64,000 nt of DNA from Rhizobium sp. P38BS-XIX (lineage in GTDB: Bacteria; Pseudomonadota; Alphaproteobacteria; Rhizobiales; Rhizobiaceae), in contig NZ_JABAIJ010000014.1 of assembly GCF_012641435.1 (NCBI RefSeq), forward strand, positions 62,001 to 126,000, in the 5' to 3' direction. Below, one piece after another: positions 27,965 to 36,454 of this stretch; positions within the stretch are counted from its first letter, which is position 1, and every line of letters begins with the position of its first letter. Made by a program: the position numbers and the translations under genes. The notes beneath the pieces were generated by a model. That model searched no databases. It saw nothing but the letters and a program-made list of their open reading frames with translations, and was not told where the DNA came from.

Positions 27965-29212
27965 TCACTGCACGATCGTGTCGTAACCGGATTGGAGCTG
28001 CTTGATGGCGTCGTCGACCGACATGGACGGATCGCTCCAGAAATTGAAGGCGACTTCCCAGGTGGCGGCTAGCCAATCGGCATCGGTCATCGAATGCGGG
28101 TTTTGCACCTGCTTGTCCGGATCCTTCAGCATCGTTAGAACTTCCTGGGAGCAGCCGTCGAGTTTGGAGACGTCGACATCGTTGCGGATGGGGGTGGACC
28201 CCTTTGCGGCCGCGAAATCGGTATTGACGGTGGGATCGACAATCGTGGCGGCGAAATCGAGTTCGGCCTTATCCTTGGCCGGCGACTGATTGCCGAGAAT
28301 ACCCCATGAATCGACGCCGACGGCATAGGCCTTGGCGCCGGGGATCGGGATGCAGCCGAAATCCTGATTGGCATGTTTGCCGGCTGCGACCCACTCGCCC
28401 TTCATCCAGTCGCCGTGGATCTGCATCAGCGCCTTACCGGTGATGACGGTATTGGTGGTCATGTTCCAATCGCGATTGACCGAGCCTGGGTCGGCCGCCT
28501 GCTGAAACTTGCGCAGCCAGGTAAAGACATCGCGCATGGTCTGCGAATCCAGAGCGGTCCGGTCCGGTTTTTCGCCGTACACTTTCGTGTAGACGTCCTG
28601 GCCCCCAAGTGTCGCGACCAGCGCATGCATCAGATAGCCGACCTGCCATTGCTGCGCACCGAGCGCCAGCGGAACGAAGCCCGCCTGTTTGATCTTCGGA
28701 AAATCGGCGAACATGGCATCCAGCGAATCCCATTTGGTGGGATCGACGCCGGCTTTCTTGGCGACATCCATGTTGTAATAGACCATGCCGTCCATCTGGA
28801 TGCCGAGCGGGATCTTCATCAATTCGCCATCAACCGTGATCGATTTCTTGACTGCGGCGGGGAAGTGGTCGACTGCGCCGATGGATGTGAAAAGCTGGGT
28901 CAACGGATGGCCAAGACCCATCTTCGTCAAGTCGCGATAGACGCCGGGGCTGTTCTCGACAAAGACGTTGGGCGGGTTGCCGCCGGTCACCAGATTGAGC
29001 AGATTGACGTTCGAGCCGGTATCATGCGGAATGCTGATATCGATCCAGTTGATCCCCTTGGCTGCCGCTGCCTTTTTCAGGACATTGAGTGCGGCCACTT
29101 CGGCCGGCGAGGACCAGTCCTGATAAATCACCAGATCTTCCGCCGAGGCAGAGGCCGCCAGAGCGGCGGCAAGCATTCCGGCACCGATGCCTAGTTTCAG
29201 CGTCTTGAACAT
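27965..29212 (-). CDS. Sugar ABC transporter substrate-binding protein (family 1)
   Basis: 415 aa, MalE/UgpB-type. The ATG at 29212 has GGAGG 6 bases upstream, better than the GTG at 29248. Signal peptide: MFKTLKLGIGAGMLAAALAA, cleaved near ASAE. The mature protein has family features such as PPNVFVENSPGVYRDL and the Trp-containing DGMVYYNMDVAKKAG. Third component type of an importer encoded by the next three genes upstream. The cargo is likely a sugar, sugar acid or oligosaccharide processed by the downstream enzymes. Confidence 0.87.
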   Translation of the reverse strand: MFKTLKLGIGAGMLAAALAASASAEDLVIYQDWSSPAEVAALNVLKKAAAAKGINWIDISIPHDTGSNVNLLNLVTGGNPPNVFVENSPGVYRDLTKMGLGHPLTQLFTSIGAVDHFPAAVKKSITVDGELMKIPLGIQMDGMVYYNMDVAKKAGVDPTKWDSLDAMFADFPKIKQAGFVPLALGAQQWQVGYLMHALVATLGGQDVYTKVYGEKPDRTALDSQTMRDVFTWLRKFQQAADPGSVNRDWNMTTNTVITGKALMQIHGDWMKGEWVAAGKHANQDFGCIPIPGAKAYAVGVDSWGILGNQSPAKDKAELDFAATIVDPTVNTDFAAAKGSTPIRNDVDVSKLDGCSQEVLTMLKDPDKQVQNPHSMTDADWLAATWEVAFNFWSDPSMSVDDAIKQLQSGYDTIVQ

Positions 29213-29244
29213 ATTTTTCCTCCCAATGAAAAATGACAAGGACG

Positions 29245-30345
29245 TCACATGCGCTGCCCGCTTTGGGCGTCGAAGAGATTGATCTTGGATTTCGGATAGC
29301 GGACGGGGACCATCTGCCCGGCTTTCATGCCTGCGGCACGGTCCGGTTCGGCCCGCACAGCAAGCAGGCCGCCGGCAAAATTCAGGGTCAGGATGGCGTC
29401 CGAACCCGTTCGCTCGACCGTGCGGACCGGCACCTCGATTGCGAGCGCCGTATCGCCGGAGGCCTCCTCCGGTCGCGCGAAATGCTCGGGACGCAGGCCA
29501 ACGACGGCTTTTGCTCCCGCCTGTGGCGGTCGTTCGAACGGATAGGCGGAAAGCACGATGGTTTCGCCGGTCGAAAACGTACCGACGACCTCTCCATTGA
29601 CGACGCCGATATCGACGTTGAACAGGTTCATGGCAGGCGATCCGATGAAACTGGCAACGAACAGATTGGCGGGGTTTTCATAGACTTCGTCGGGCGATCC
29701 GAACTGCTGGATCTCGCCGCCGTTCATGATGGCGATCTTTGTCGCCATGGTCATGGCCTCGATCTGGTCATGGGTGACGTAGACAACGGTCGGGTTGAGC
29801 GTCTCGTGCAGCTTTTTGATTTCCATTCGCATCTCGGTGCGCAGTTTCGCGTCGAGATTGGACAATGGTTCGTCAAAGAGCAGGACATCCGCATGCTTGA
29901 CCAGAGCCCTGCCGATGGCAACGCGCTGGCGCTGACCGCCGGAAAGCTGCGCCGGCTTGCGCTCCATCAGCGGTCCGAGCTGCAGCATGTCGGCAGCCCA
30001 TGCGATCCGCTTTTCAGCCTCTTCCTTAGGTAGGCGGCTGGCCGAAAGTCCAAACTTCAGGTTTCCTCTGACCGTCTTGGTCGGATAGAGCGCATATGAC
30101 TGGAAAACCATGGCGAGGCCGCGATCCTTCGGATCGAGATCGGTGACATCGCGCGACCCGATCATGATCTGCCCGCTCGAGACGTCGTTGAGACCGGCCA
30201 GCAGATTGAGGAGCGTGGTCTTGCCGCAGCCTGAGGGACCGAGAAGAACGAGGAAGTCGCCGTCCTCGATCGAAAGATTCAAATCGTCGAGCACGGTGAG
30301 CTCGCCGTATTTCTTGACGATATGGTCGAACGAGACGCTGGGCAT
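29245..30345 (-). CDS. Sugar ABC transporter ATPase (UgpC/MsmK type)
   Basis: 366 aa with Walker A GPSGCGKT (36-43), an intact LSGGQRQRVAIGRAL signature, Walker B VLLFDEPLSNLD and VYVTHDQIEAM carrying the switch His. The C-terminal third is the MalK-like TOBE region. Unlike the glp ATPases in this window all motifs are intact, so it acts as a homodimer with the two permeases encoded upstream. It lies 24 bases after the MalG-type permease. Confidence 0.88.
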   Translation of the reverse strand: MPSVSFDHIVKKYGELTVLDDLNLSIEDGDFLVLLGPSGCGKTTLLNLLAGLNDVSSGQIMIGSRDVTDLDPKDRGLAMVFQSYALYPTKTVRGNLKFGLSASRLPKEEAEKRIAWAADMLQLGPLMERKPAQLSGGQRQRVAIGRALVKHADVLLFDEPLSNLDAKLRTEMRMEIKKLHETLNPTVVYVTHDQIEAMTMATKIAIMNGGEIQQFGSPDEVYENPANLFVASFIGSPAMNLFNVDIGVVNGEVVGTFSTGETIVLSAYPFERPPQAGAKAVVGLRPEHFARPEEASGDTALAIEVPVRTVERTGSDAILTLNFAGGLLAVRAEPDRAAGMKAGQMVPVRYPKSKINLFDAQSGQRM

Positions 30346-30369
30346 GCAGTCCTCCGTTGATCCGTCCGG

Positions 30370-31323
30370 TCAGCCTTTGATGGCGCCTGCAGAAATGCCC
30401 TGGACGAAAAATTTGCCGAGTACGAAATAGATGAAGAGCGGTGGGATGGCTGTCAGCAGCGCTGCCGCCATATTCGAGTTGTAGGATGCGGTGCCAGTTG
30501 TCACCGTCACCATGTTCGCGAGGTTGACCGTCATCGGCGCGGCGCCGAGACCGCCGAACGTCACGCCGATCAGGTAGTCGTTCCAGATGCTGGTAATCTG
30601 CATGATCAGGACGACGATCAGGATATTGCCCGACATGGGCAGGATGATCTCTGTGAAGATCCGCCAGAACGATCCACTATCCATGATCGCGGCTTTGATG
30701 AGATCAGCCGGTATATCCTTATAATAATTCCGGAAGATCAACGTCAGGACCGGCATGGCGAGAATAGTATGAATGAAGGCAACGGCCCATATCGATCCAT
30801 AGATGCCGAGGTTAACCGTAATGATGATCAAGGGATACATGATGATCTGGAACGGTACGAAGGCGCATAGGAACAGGATGAACAGAAACGTCCCGGCCCA
30901 GCGGACATTCCACATGGCCAGCGCATATCCTGTCACGGAAGAAATGGCGATGGAGGCAATCAGCGACGGGATTAGGATCTTGATCGAATTGAGAAAGCCG
31001 CCCTTCAAGCCTGTGCAGGTCAGGCCGGAACAGGCCTGATTCCAGGCATAATCCCAGGGCTGAAGCGTCCAGGTATGCGGCAGAGAAAAGATCGCGCCCT
31101 CGCGGATCTGATCCATCGTCTTGAAGGATGTGACGATGAGTACATAGAGCGGCACGCAGAAGAACAGCGCCGCCATCGTGAGGAAAACGAGAACTGCGAT
31201 CGACCTGGCTTTGATGCGCTTCTTTCGCCTTGGATGCATGACCACAGTGCCGGCGCTCGACTTGGCCCGCAGAGCCGGCTTGGCGGAAGGCGTCGCAAGC
31301 TGCAAGGGGTTGACGTTGCTCAT
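30370..31323 (-). CDS. Sugar ABC transporter permease (MalG type)
   Basis: 317 aa from ATG 31323 (MSNVNPLQLATPSAK), which overlaps the upstream permease stop as ATGA. Upstream extension to 31659 is a shadow of that gene. A basic N-terminal region (HPRRKKRIKARS) precedes the first membrane helix near residue 40; five or six helices in all. The EAA loop region reads ADLIKAAIMDSGSFWRIFTE. It pairs with the MalF-type protein encoded just upstream. Confidence 0.86.
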   Translation of the reverse strand: MSNVNPLQLATPSAKPALRAKSSAGTVVMHPRRKKRIKARSIAVLVFLTMAALFFCVPLYVLIVTSFKTMDQIREGAIFSLPHTWTLQPWDYAWNQACSGLTCTGLKGGFLNSIKILIPSLIASIAISSVTGYALAMWNVRWAGTFLFILFLCAFVPFQIIMYPLIIITVNLGIYGSIWAVAFIHTILAMPVLTLIFRNYYKDIPADLIKAAIMDSGSFWRIFTEIILPMSGNILIVVLIMQITSIWNDYLIGVTFGGLGAAPMTVNLANMVTVTTGTASYNSNMAAALLTAIPPLFIYFVLGKFFVQGISAGAIKG

Positions 31324-32219
31324 GCACGACCTGCCTTGCGCGCGCCGCGCTGCTGCCAGATGACGAGAAGAACGAGCGGCAGAAAGATGACGACGGTTAT
31401 CGCCAGCATCAGGGAAGCGGCTGCCGAGGCATAGCCGAGATTGTTCTTGGCCGTCAGGGCGTTGATCGTGAAATAGGCTGGCATCCAGGTCGATTGACCG
31501 GGGCCGCCATTGGTCATTGCAACGATGATATCGTAAGCCTTGATAACGCCGAGCGACAGAAGGATGGCGCAGGTCAGAAACGTGAACTTCATCATCGGAA
31601 TGATGATTTCGAGATAGACCTTCCAGAGACTTGCACCATCGAGCCGGGCGGCACTCCATATCTCGGTGTTGATCGCCTTCAAGCCAGCGAGCATCAGCGC
31701 CATATAGAAGCCCGAGCTTTGCCAGATGGATGCGAGAATGATCGCGTAAATCGCCGTATCGCCGCTGGCCAGCCAGTTGAGGCTGATTCCGGTCAGTCCG
31801 ATCTGATGCAGAAAGTTCTCAAGCCCGAGCTGCGGATTGAGAATCCAGCGCCAGGCAACGCCGGTGACGATCAATGATATCGCCAGCGGATAGAGGAAAA
31901 CGGTCCGAAAGGCATCTTCGCCGCGTCGCTCCCGCTCGATCATGGCGGCCAGAATGAAGCCGAAAACGATGGCAAGAGCGCTTCCAATGGCGAGGATGAC
32001 GAGGTTGGACAGCGAAATGTGCCAGCCCATGTCATAGTAAAGCCGCTGATATTGGCGGAAGGGAGCGGACCAATCGATCGCATAGTCCGGCAAACGGCGG
32101 CTTTGCGTGAAAGAAATATAGATTGTCCAGACAATAGAACCCGCAAATGCAACGAGTGTGACGGCCGCAGCGGGAGCCAAGGCGATCTGCGGCGATAGAC
32201 GGCTCCATCGTAGCTTCAT
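31320..32219 (-). CDS. Sugar ABC transporter permease (MalF type)
   Basis: 299 aa, six predicted membrane segments; the EAA loop is WSAARLDGASLWKVYLEIII. It is the first gene of the minus-strand operon that runs to 24540, and its promoter region (32220-32393) is shared with the divergent aldo/keto reductase gene and contains a candidate LacI-type operator. A ribosome binding site of GGAGG type precedes the ATG. Confidence 0.86.
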   Translation of the reverse strand: MKLRWSRLSPQIALAPAAAVTLVAFAGSIVWTIYISFTQSRRLPDYAIDWSAPFRQYQRLYYDMGWHISLSNLVILAIGSALAIVFGFILAAMIERERRGEDAFRTVFLYPLAISLIVTGVAWRWILNPQLGLENFLHQIGLTGISLNWLASGDTAIYAIILASIWQSSGFYMALMLAGLKAINTEIWSAARLDGASLWKVYLEIIIPMMKFTFLTCAILLSLGVIKAYDIIVAMTNGGPGQSTWMPAYFTINALTAKNNLGYASAAASLMLAITVVIFLPLVLLVIWQQRGARKAGRA

Positions 32220-32280
32220 TCTTTCCTCCCTGATCTCGTCGCCCTTCTGGTTGTAAGAAGGCCTCTTGCGTCAAAATCAT

Positions 32281-32295
32281 ATTAACGATAATACT
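32281..32295. promoter_or_regulatory. Candidate LacI-family operator, site 1
   Basis: ATTAACGATAATACT lies in the 174-base gap between the divergent ABC operon and aldo/keto reductase gene. It has the central CG typical of LacI-family sites. The reverse complement of 33271-33284 (ATAACGATAATACT) matches 13 of 14 bases of it, and that second copy is upstream of the VOC-lacI unit. Confidence 0.55.
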
Positions 32296-32393
32296 GGCAT
32301 GCGATACGAGATGCGTCAAGCGCGCAGATTGACGATTGCTTATGTTTTGCGCTGCGAAATGGCTCTCGCGACCGCAAAATAAGGGGAGAATCG

Positions 32394-33215
32394 ATGAATT
32401 CCAATCGATATGCCGCAGAAATACCGAAGATCGGTTTCGGGACATATGGCAGGCTCGGAGAGGCTGGAATTGCGTCGATCCTGACGGCGCTGGAAACCGG
32501 CTATCGGCATCTCGATACTGCGCAGACTTATGGTAGCGAGCCTTGTGTCGGTGAAGCGGTGCGACGTAGCGCTCTGCACCGTGACGAGGTTTTCATCACG
32601 ACCAAGATTTCGACGGACAATCTCGCCGAGGGAAAACTCGTTCCGTCGCTGAGGCGTAGCCTGGACGATATCGGTGTCGATCGTGTGGATATGTGCCTGA
32701 TCCATTGGCCCGCTCCGAACGGCCAGATACCGCTGGCGACCTACATGCACCAGCTTGTCGAAACGCAATCGCTTGGCCTTACGCGGCTGATCGGGGTGTC
32801 GAATTTCACTATCGCGCTTCTGCAGGAGGCGAAGAAGTTGATTGGAGAAGGTCTCATCGCTGCTAATCAGATCGAGCTTAATCCACTGTTTTTGAACAAT
32901 AAGATTGCGAGATACTGCCTGGAAAACGATATTCTTGTCACTTGCTATCAGCCGATCGCTCAGGGTCGCGTTTCGGGTCATCCCGTTCTTGCGCCGATAG
33001 CACGCCGTCACGACGCGACCGAAGAGCAGATAGCAATCGCCTATGAGCTGGCCAAAGGCTATGCGGCTATTCCGACATCGGGACAAGCCGCGCGCATCCG
33101 GTCCAACTTTGCGGCAACGGCACTGCGCTTGACGCCGCAAGAGCTTGCCGCAATCGACGGGATTTTACCCGGCGCGCGCTCGATCAACCCCGATTGGGGT
33201 CCTGCATGGGATTGA
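32394..33215 (+). CDS. Aldo/keto reductase
   Basis: 273-aa AKR with the full catalytic tetrad: D41 and Y46 in HLDTAQTYGSE, K71 in FITTKIS and H104 in CLIHWP. The NADPH-binding C-terminal segment IPTSGQAARIRSNFAA is present. Length and motifs resemble DkgA/DkgB-type 2,5-diketogluconate reductases. It is divergent from the sugar ABC operon and shares its control region, so it probably reduces an aldehyde or keto-sugar of the same pathway. The ATG follows AAGGGGAG. Confidence 0.87.
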   Translation: MNSNRYAAEIPKIGFGTYGRLGEAGIASILTALETGYRHLDTAQTYGSEPCVGEAVRRSALHRDEVFITTKISTDNLAEGKLVPSLRRSLDDIGVDRVDMCLIHWPAPNGQIPLATYMHQLVETQSLGLTRLIGVSNFTIALLQEAKKLIGEGLIAANQIELNPLFLNNKIARYCLENDILVTCYQPIAQGRVSGHPVLAPIARRHDATEEQIAIAYELAKGYAAIPTSGQAARIRSNFAATALRLTPQELAAIDGILPGARSINPDWGPAWD

Positions 33216-33270
33216 TTTAAGCAGAGGCGATGTCGCCGGCTACAGCAGGATAGTGGGTAAAATCATAGGT

Positions 33271-33284
33271 AGTATTATCGTTAT
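33271..33284. promoter_or_regulatory. Candidate LacI-family operator, site 2
   Basis: AGTATTATCGTTAT is about 55 bases upstream of the VOC gene that leads the VOC-lacI pair. Its reverse complement nearly repeats site 1 at 32282-32295, in opposite orientation. The pairing of two near-identical sites at the two promoters of one gene group points to control by the LacI-family protein encoded at 33803. Confidence 0.55.
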
Positions 33285-33337
33285 CATTGACCCGCCGAAA
33301 ATAATCTTCGGCGCTTGAACGGGAAGAGGAACAATCA

Positions 33338-33784
33338 ATGCGTGGAATTACCAGTATCGGTCACGTCGCCATCAAGGTGAAAGATCTCGACGCGTCGCTC
33401 GATTTCTATCGGGAGCGTCTTCAGTTTCCGGAGATGCTGCGACTGAAAAACGAGGATGGCAGTACCTGGCTGGTCTATCTTCGCATTACCGACGATCAGT
33501 ATCTGGAAATCTTTCCGGGTGCCGAGAACGATCGTGCGCCCGGTTGGAACGCCAATGGCGTCAATCACATGTGCTTCATCATCGAGGACCTCGACGCTAC
33601 CGCCGAACGCATCAAGGCTGCAGGCATCAAGCTGACGGCAGAGATAAAGCAGGGACTTGACGGCAATCGGCAGGCATGGATTGAAGATCCTGACGGCAAT
33701 CGGATCGAATTGATGGAAATGCATCCCGATTGCCTGCAATTCAAGGCGATTGCCGAGCTGCGCAAGCAGCGGCAATCGGCCTGA
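33338..33784 (+). CDS. VOC-family (glyoxalase-like) protein
   Basis: 148 aa with the standard paired modules: GHVAIKVKDLDASLDFYRER and NHMCFIIEDLDATAERIKAA. Likely metal ligands are His8-region GHVAI, the Glu in QYLEIFPG, His in GVNHMCF and Glu in DGNRIELMEMH, so it looks metal-competent, unlike the VOC protein at 27410. The start follows GAAGAGGAA. It shares a message with the LacI gene (18-base gap). It may be an epimerase, lactoylglutathione-lyase-like enzyme or fosfomycin-type relative; context favours a sugar pathway. Confidence 0.78.
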   Translation: MRGITSIGHVAIKVKDLDASLDFYRERLQFPEMLRLKNEDGSTWLVYLRITDDQYLEIFPGAENDRAPGWNANGVNHMCFIIEDLDATAERIKAAGIKLTAEIKQGLDGNRQAWIEDPDGNRIELMEMHPDCLQFKAIAELRKQRQSA

Positions 33785-33802
33785 TAGAGAGCGGAGAAGA
33801 TC

Positions 33803-34852
33803 ATGGGAAAACCTGTAGCGCGGCTGAAGGATGTGGCTGAGCGGACAGGTTTTTCCGTGAATACCGTCTCGCTTGCCCTGCGTGACAGTCCGCGCATTCC
33901 GCTGGAAACGCGAAAGCTGATCAAGCAGGTCGCCGAACAGCTCAACTATCTGCCCAATGATGTCGCCCGTTCGCTGGTGGCAAAGGAGACCAAGTCGATC
34001 GGCCTGATCCTGACCGATCTTGAAAACCCGGTGCTGACGCATGTCGCCCAGAGCATCGAACTGGCGCTGGCCCGCAATGGCTATACGACGCTGCTCGCCA
34101 CCTCGAACAACAATATCGAGGAGGAGATGCGGATGATCGAAGTGTTCAGCACGCGCCGTGCCGATGGCATGCTGATTTTTCCCTGCAGCCATCGTAGCCT
34201 CGATCACATCAGGCAGCTGCGCAGACGGAACTATCCGGTCGTACTTCTCGTCGGCGATCCCAATGCCGGCATCGATGCGGTGTCGATGGACGAGCAGAAC
34301 GGCGCCTACAAGGCCGTCAGCCATCTGATCGCGATCGGCCACAAGAGGATCGCCCTTATCGACGGCGCCGTCATTCTCGGCAATACCGAAAAGCAAACCG
34401 GTTACATGCAGGCACATGCCGAGGCGGAGCTTGCCGTCGATGTCGAGCTTTTCGTCGATCCAAAAGGTCATTCCGTAGAGTACGGATATTGGGCGATGGC
34501 GGCGCTCATGGAGCGGTCGGTCAAGCCTACAGCCGTCTTTGCCACAAATGACTCGCTGGCGCTCGGCGTGCTGCGTTATTGCAGCAAACACGGGATCAGG
34601 GTTCCGGCCGAGATCTCCATCATGGGTTTCGACAATATCGAGTTCGGCGAGTTCGCCGTCACGCCGCTTTCAACGGTCGATTACGATGTGAAGCGCGTGT
34701 CGCAACTGGCCGTCGATCGTATTATCGAGCTGATCGCCGTCAATGGAGATCTTCCCGAGCCGCGTATCATCCAGGTCGAGCCGGACCTATTGATTCGAGA
34801 GAGTTCGTCCAGGCCGCCCGCGCCCGTGAATGCAGGCAAGACGACTGACTGA
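33803..34852 (+). CDS. LacI-family transcriptional regulator
   Basis: 349 aa. The N-terminal LacI helix-turn-helix is LKDVAERTGFSVNTVSLALR with hinge region NYLPNDVARSLVAKETKSIG; the periplasmic-binding-protein-like domain follows (SIGLILTDLENP, then FATNDSLALGVL and ISIMGFDNIEFGE). It follows the VOC gene by 18 bases. Two matching candidate operators at 32281 and 33271 make it the likely local regulator of the sugar ABC operon, aldo/keto reductase and its own unit. Confidence 0.88.
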   Translation: MGKPVARLKDVAERTGFSVNTVSLALRDSPRIPLETRKLIKQVAEQLNYLPNDVARSLVAKETKSIGLILTDLENPVLTHVAQSIELALARNGYTTLLATSNNNIEEEMRMIEVFSTRRADGMLIFPCSHRSLDHIRQLRRRNYPVVLLVGDPNAGIDAVSMDEQNGAYKAVSHLIAIGHKRIALIDGAVILGNTEKQTGYMQAHAEAELAVDVELFVDPKGHSVEYGYWAMAALMERSVKPTAVFATNDSLALGVLRYCSKHGIRVPAEISIMGFDNIEFGEFAVTPLSTVDYDVKRVSQLAVDRIIELIAVNGDLPEPRIIQVEPDLLIRESSSRPPAPVNAGKTTD

Positions 34853-34976
34853 AGAACGGCGGCGCGCAGGTGCGCGATATCGAAGTGCCTTGCGTTCCAG
34901 AATGCGGGCGGCGGATGGATGTATTTGATGTATAAGCTGCGTCATTGACGTTTTCGACAGCGAAGGAACAGCATCC

Positions 34977-36341
34977 ATGGCGCAGACCCATCTCGGGAAA
35001 TCGATCGCGCAATTATCGGTGCTGATCCAGTCTGGAAACCTCGATCCGATCGCGCTCATCGAAGAGAGCTTGGACGCAATCCGCGCCCATGGTGACCAAG
35101 CGATCTTTACGCGGCTGCTGGAAGTCCGCGCGAAAGAAGAGGCGGCTGCATCGTCACGAAGGCTACGCGAAGGGCGCTCCCGTGGATTGCTGGAAGGCAT
35201 TCCGGTGGCGTGGAAAGATCTGTTCGCTATCACCGGCCTGCCAACGACGGCTGGATCGGTCGTGCTCGCCAATGATGAACCGGCGGCCGCTGATGCTGAC
35301 GTGGTGAAGGCGCTGAACGCCGTGGGTATGGTGGCGATCGGCCGGGTGAATATGAGCGAGTTTGCCTTTTCCGGCCTCGGACTTAATCCGCACTACGGTA
35401 CGCCGCTCAATCCGCGATCGACAGACGTTGCGCGCATCCCGGGCGGCTCGTCTTCAGGCTCGGCAGTCGCTGTTGCATCCGGTCTCGTGCCGGTGTCGAT
35501 CGGTACGGACACTGGTGGCTCGGTGCGCATTCCCGCCGCTTTAAACGGTCTCGTCGGATATAAGGCCAGCAGGGGTCGCTATAGCATGTCCGGTGTCTTC
35601 CCGCTGGCAACCAGTCTCGATTCGCTCGGACCTTTATGCCGAAGCGTGCAGGACGCTATCTGGATCGACGCGGCCATGCGCGGCCGATCGGCCCCCGATA
35701 TTATCCGCAGCGACCGCGCCGCACTTTCGCTCGTCGTGCCGACCAATATCGTCATGGATGAGGTTGAGGATGGTGTGATGCAGGCCTTCGAGGCGGCGCT
35801 TGGTCGCCTGAGTGCTGCCGGCGTCGAAATCAGGCGTGCAGCCGTTCCGGCGTTCGACGAACTCTTTCAGGTGATGGCCGAGCACGGCCCGCTCGTGACC
35901 GCGGAGGCTTTCGCACTTCACCATCGCCGGCTGGCGGGGCCAGAAGCGGAGGCGATGGATAGACGGGTCGTTGCACGGACGCGGCTTGGCGAGAACATCA
36001 GTCTGGTCGGATATCTCGAGATCCTGAAGGTGCGGGAAAGGCTGATCAGGGAGGTGACGTCCATGTTTGGGCCAAACGAATTCATCGCCTATCCCACCGT
36101 TGCCCATGTTGCGCCTCCGATCGCGCCATTGGAAGCGGATGAAGAATTGTTCGTAAAGGTCAATTCCAAGACGCTGCGCAATACATTGATCGGCAACTTT
36201 CTCGATTGGTGCGGTGTCTCCCTGCCATGCGGCACCGGCAGCGCCGGCATGCCGGTTGGTTTCCTGCTGTCTGCACCGAAGGATCAGGACGAGCGAGTGC
36301 TGGCGGCGGCGCGTCTCCTGGAAGACATCATCATTGCATAG
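34977..36341 (+). CDS. Amidase-signature family hydrolase
   Basis: 454 aa with the full Ser-cisSer-Lys triad of the amidase-signature family: K80 in VAWKDLF, Ser158 in GGSSSGSA and nucleophile S182 in TDTGGSVRIPA. The start follows GAAGGAAC by about 8 bases. It hydrolyses an amide of unknown nature; the sequence does not separate it among indole-acetamide hydrolases, aryl-acylamidases and the amidase half of allophanate hydrolase. It stands 124 bases after the LacI gene and may be independent of it. Confidence 0.85.
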   Translation: MAQTHLGKSIAQLSVLIQSGNLDPIALIEESLDAIRAHGDQAIFTRLLEVRAKEEAAASSRRLREGRSRGLLEGIPVAWKDLFAITGLPTTAGSVVLANDEPAAADADVVKALNAVGMVAIGRVNMSEFAFSGLGLNPHYGTPLNPRSTDVARIPGGSSSGSAVAVASGLVPVSIGTDTGGSVRIPAALNGLVGYKASRGRYSMSGVFPLATSLDSLGPLCRSVQDAIWIDAAMRGRSAPDIIRSDRAALSLVVPTNIVMDEVEDGVMQAFEAALGRLSAAGVEIRRAAVPAFDELFQVMAEHGPLVTAEAFALHHRRLAGPEAEAMDRRVVARTRLGENISLVGYLEILKVRERLIREVTSMFGPNEFIAYPTVAHVAPPIAPLEADEELFVKVNSKTLRNTLIGNFLDWCGVSLPCGTGSAGMPVGFLLSAPKDQDERVLAAARLLEDIIIA

Positions 36342-36387
36342 CGCTGAGTTCCCTGTTCGCCGCCACGGCTATTGACGCCTCCAAACA

Positions 36388-36420
36388 GAAAGAAGATCCG
36401 GAGGGAAACCGGATCTTCTC
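36388..36420 (-). terminator. Strong terminator of the porin gene
   Basis: GAAGATCCGG (36392-36401) and CCGGATCTTC (36409-36418) form a perfect 10-bp stem with a 7-nt loop. On the minus strand it continues as TTTCTGTTTGG, giving a T-rich tail, so it terminates the porin message. It may also stop the converging amidase transcript. Confidence 0.85.
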
Positions 36421-36454
36421 CCTTACTCTGATCGGAGGTCTAGTTCAGATCAGA

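Noticed and set aside
32281..33284. Insertion-sequence ends as source of the repeated 14-mer
   Set aside because: No transposase, no target duplication; both copies sit at promoters of co-regulated genes.
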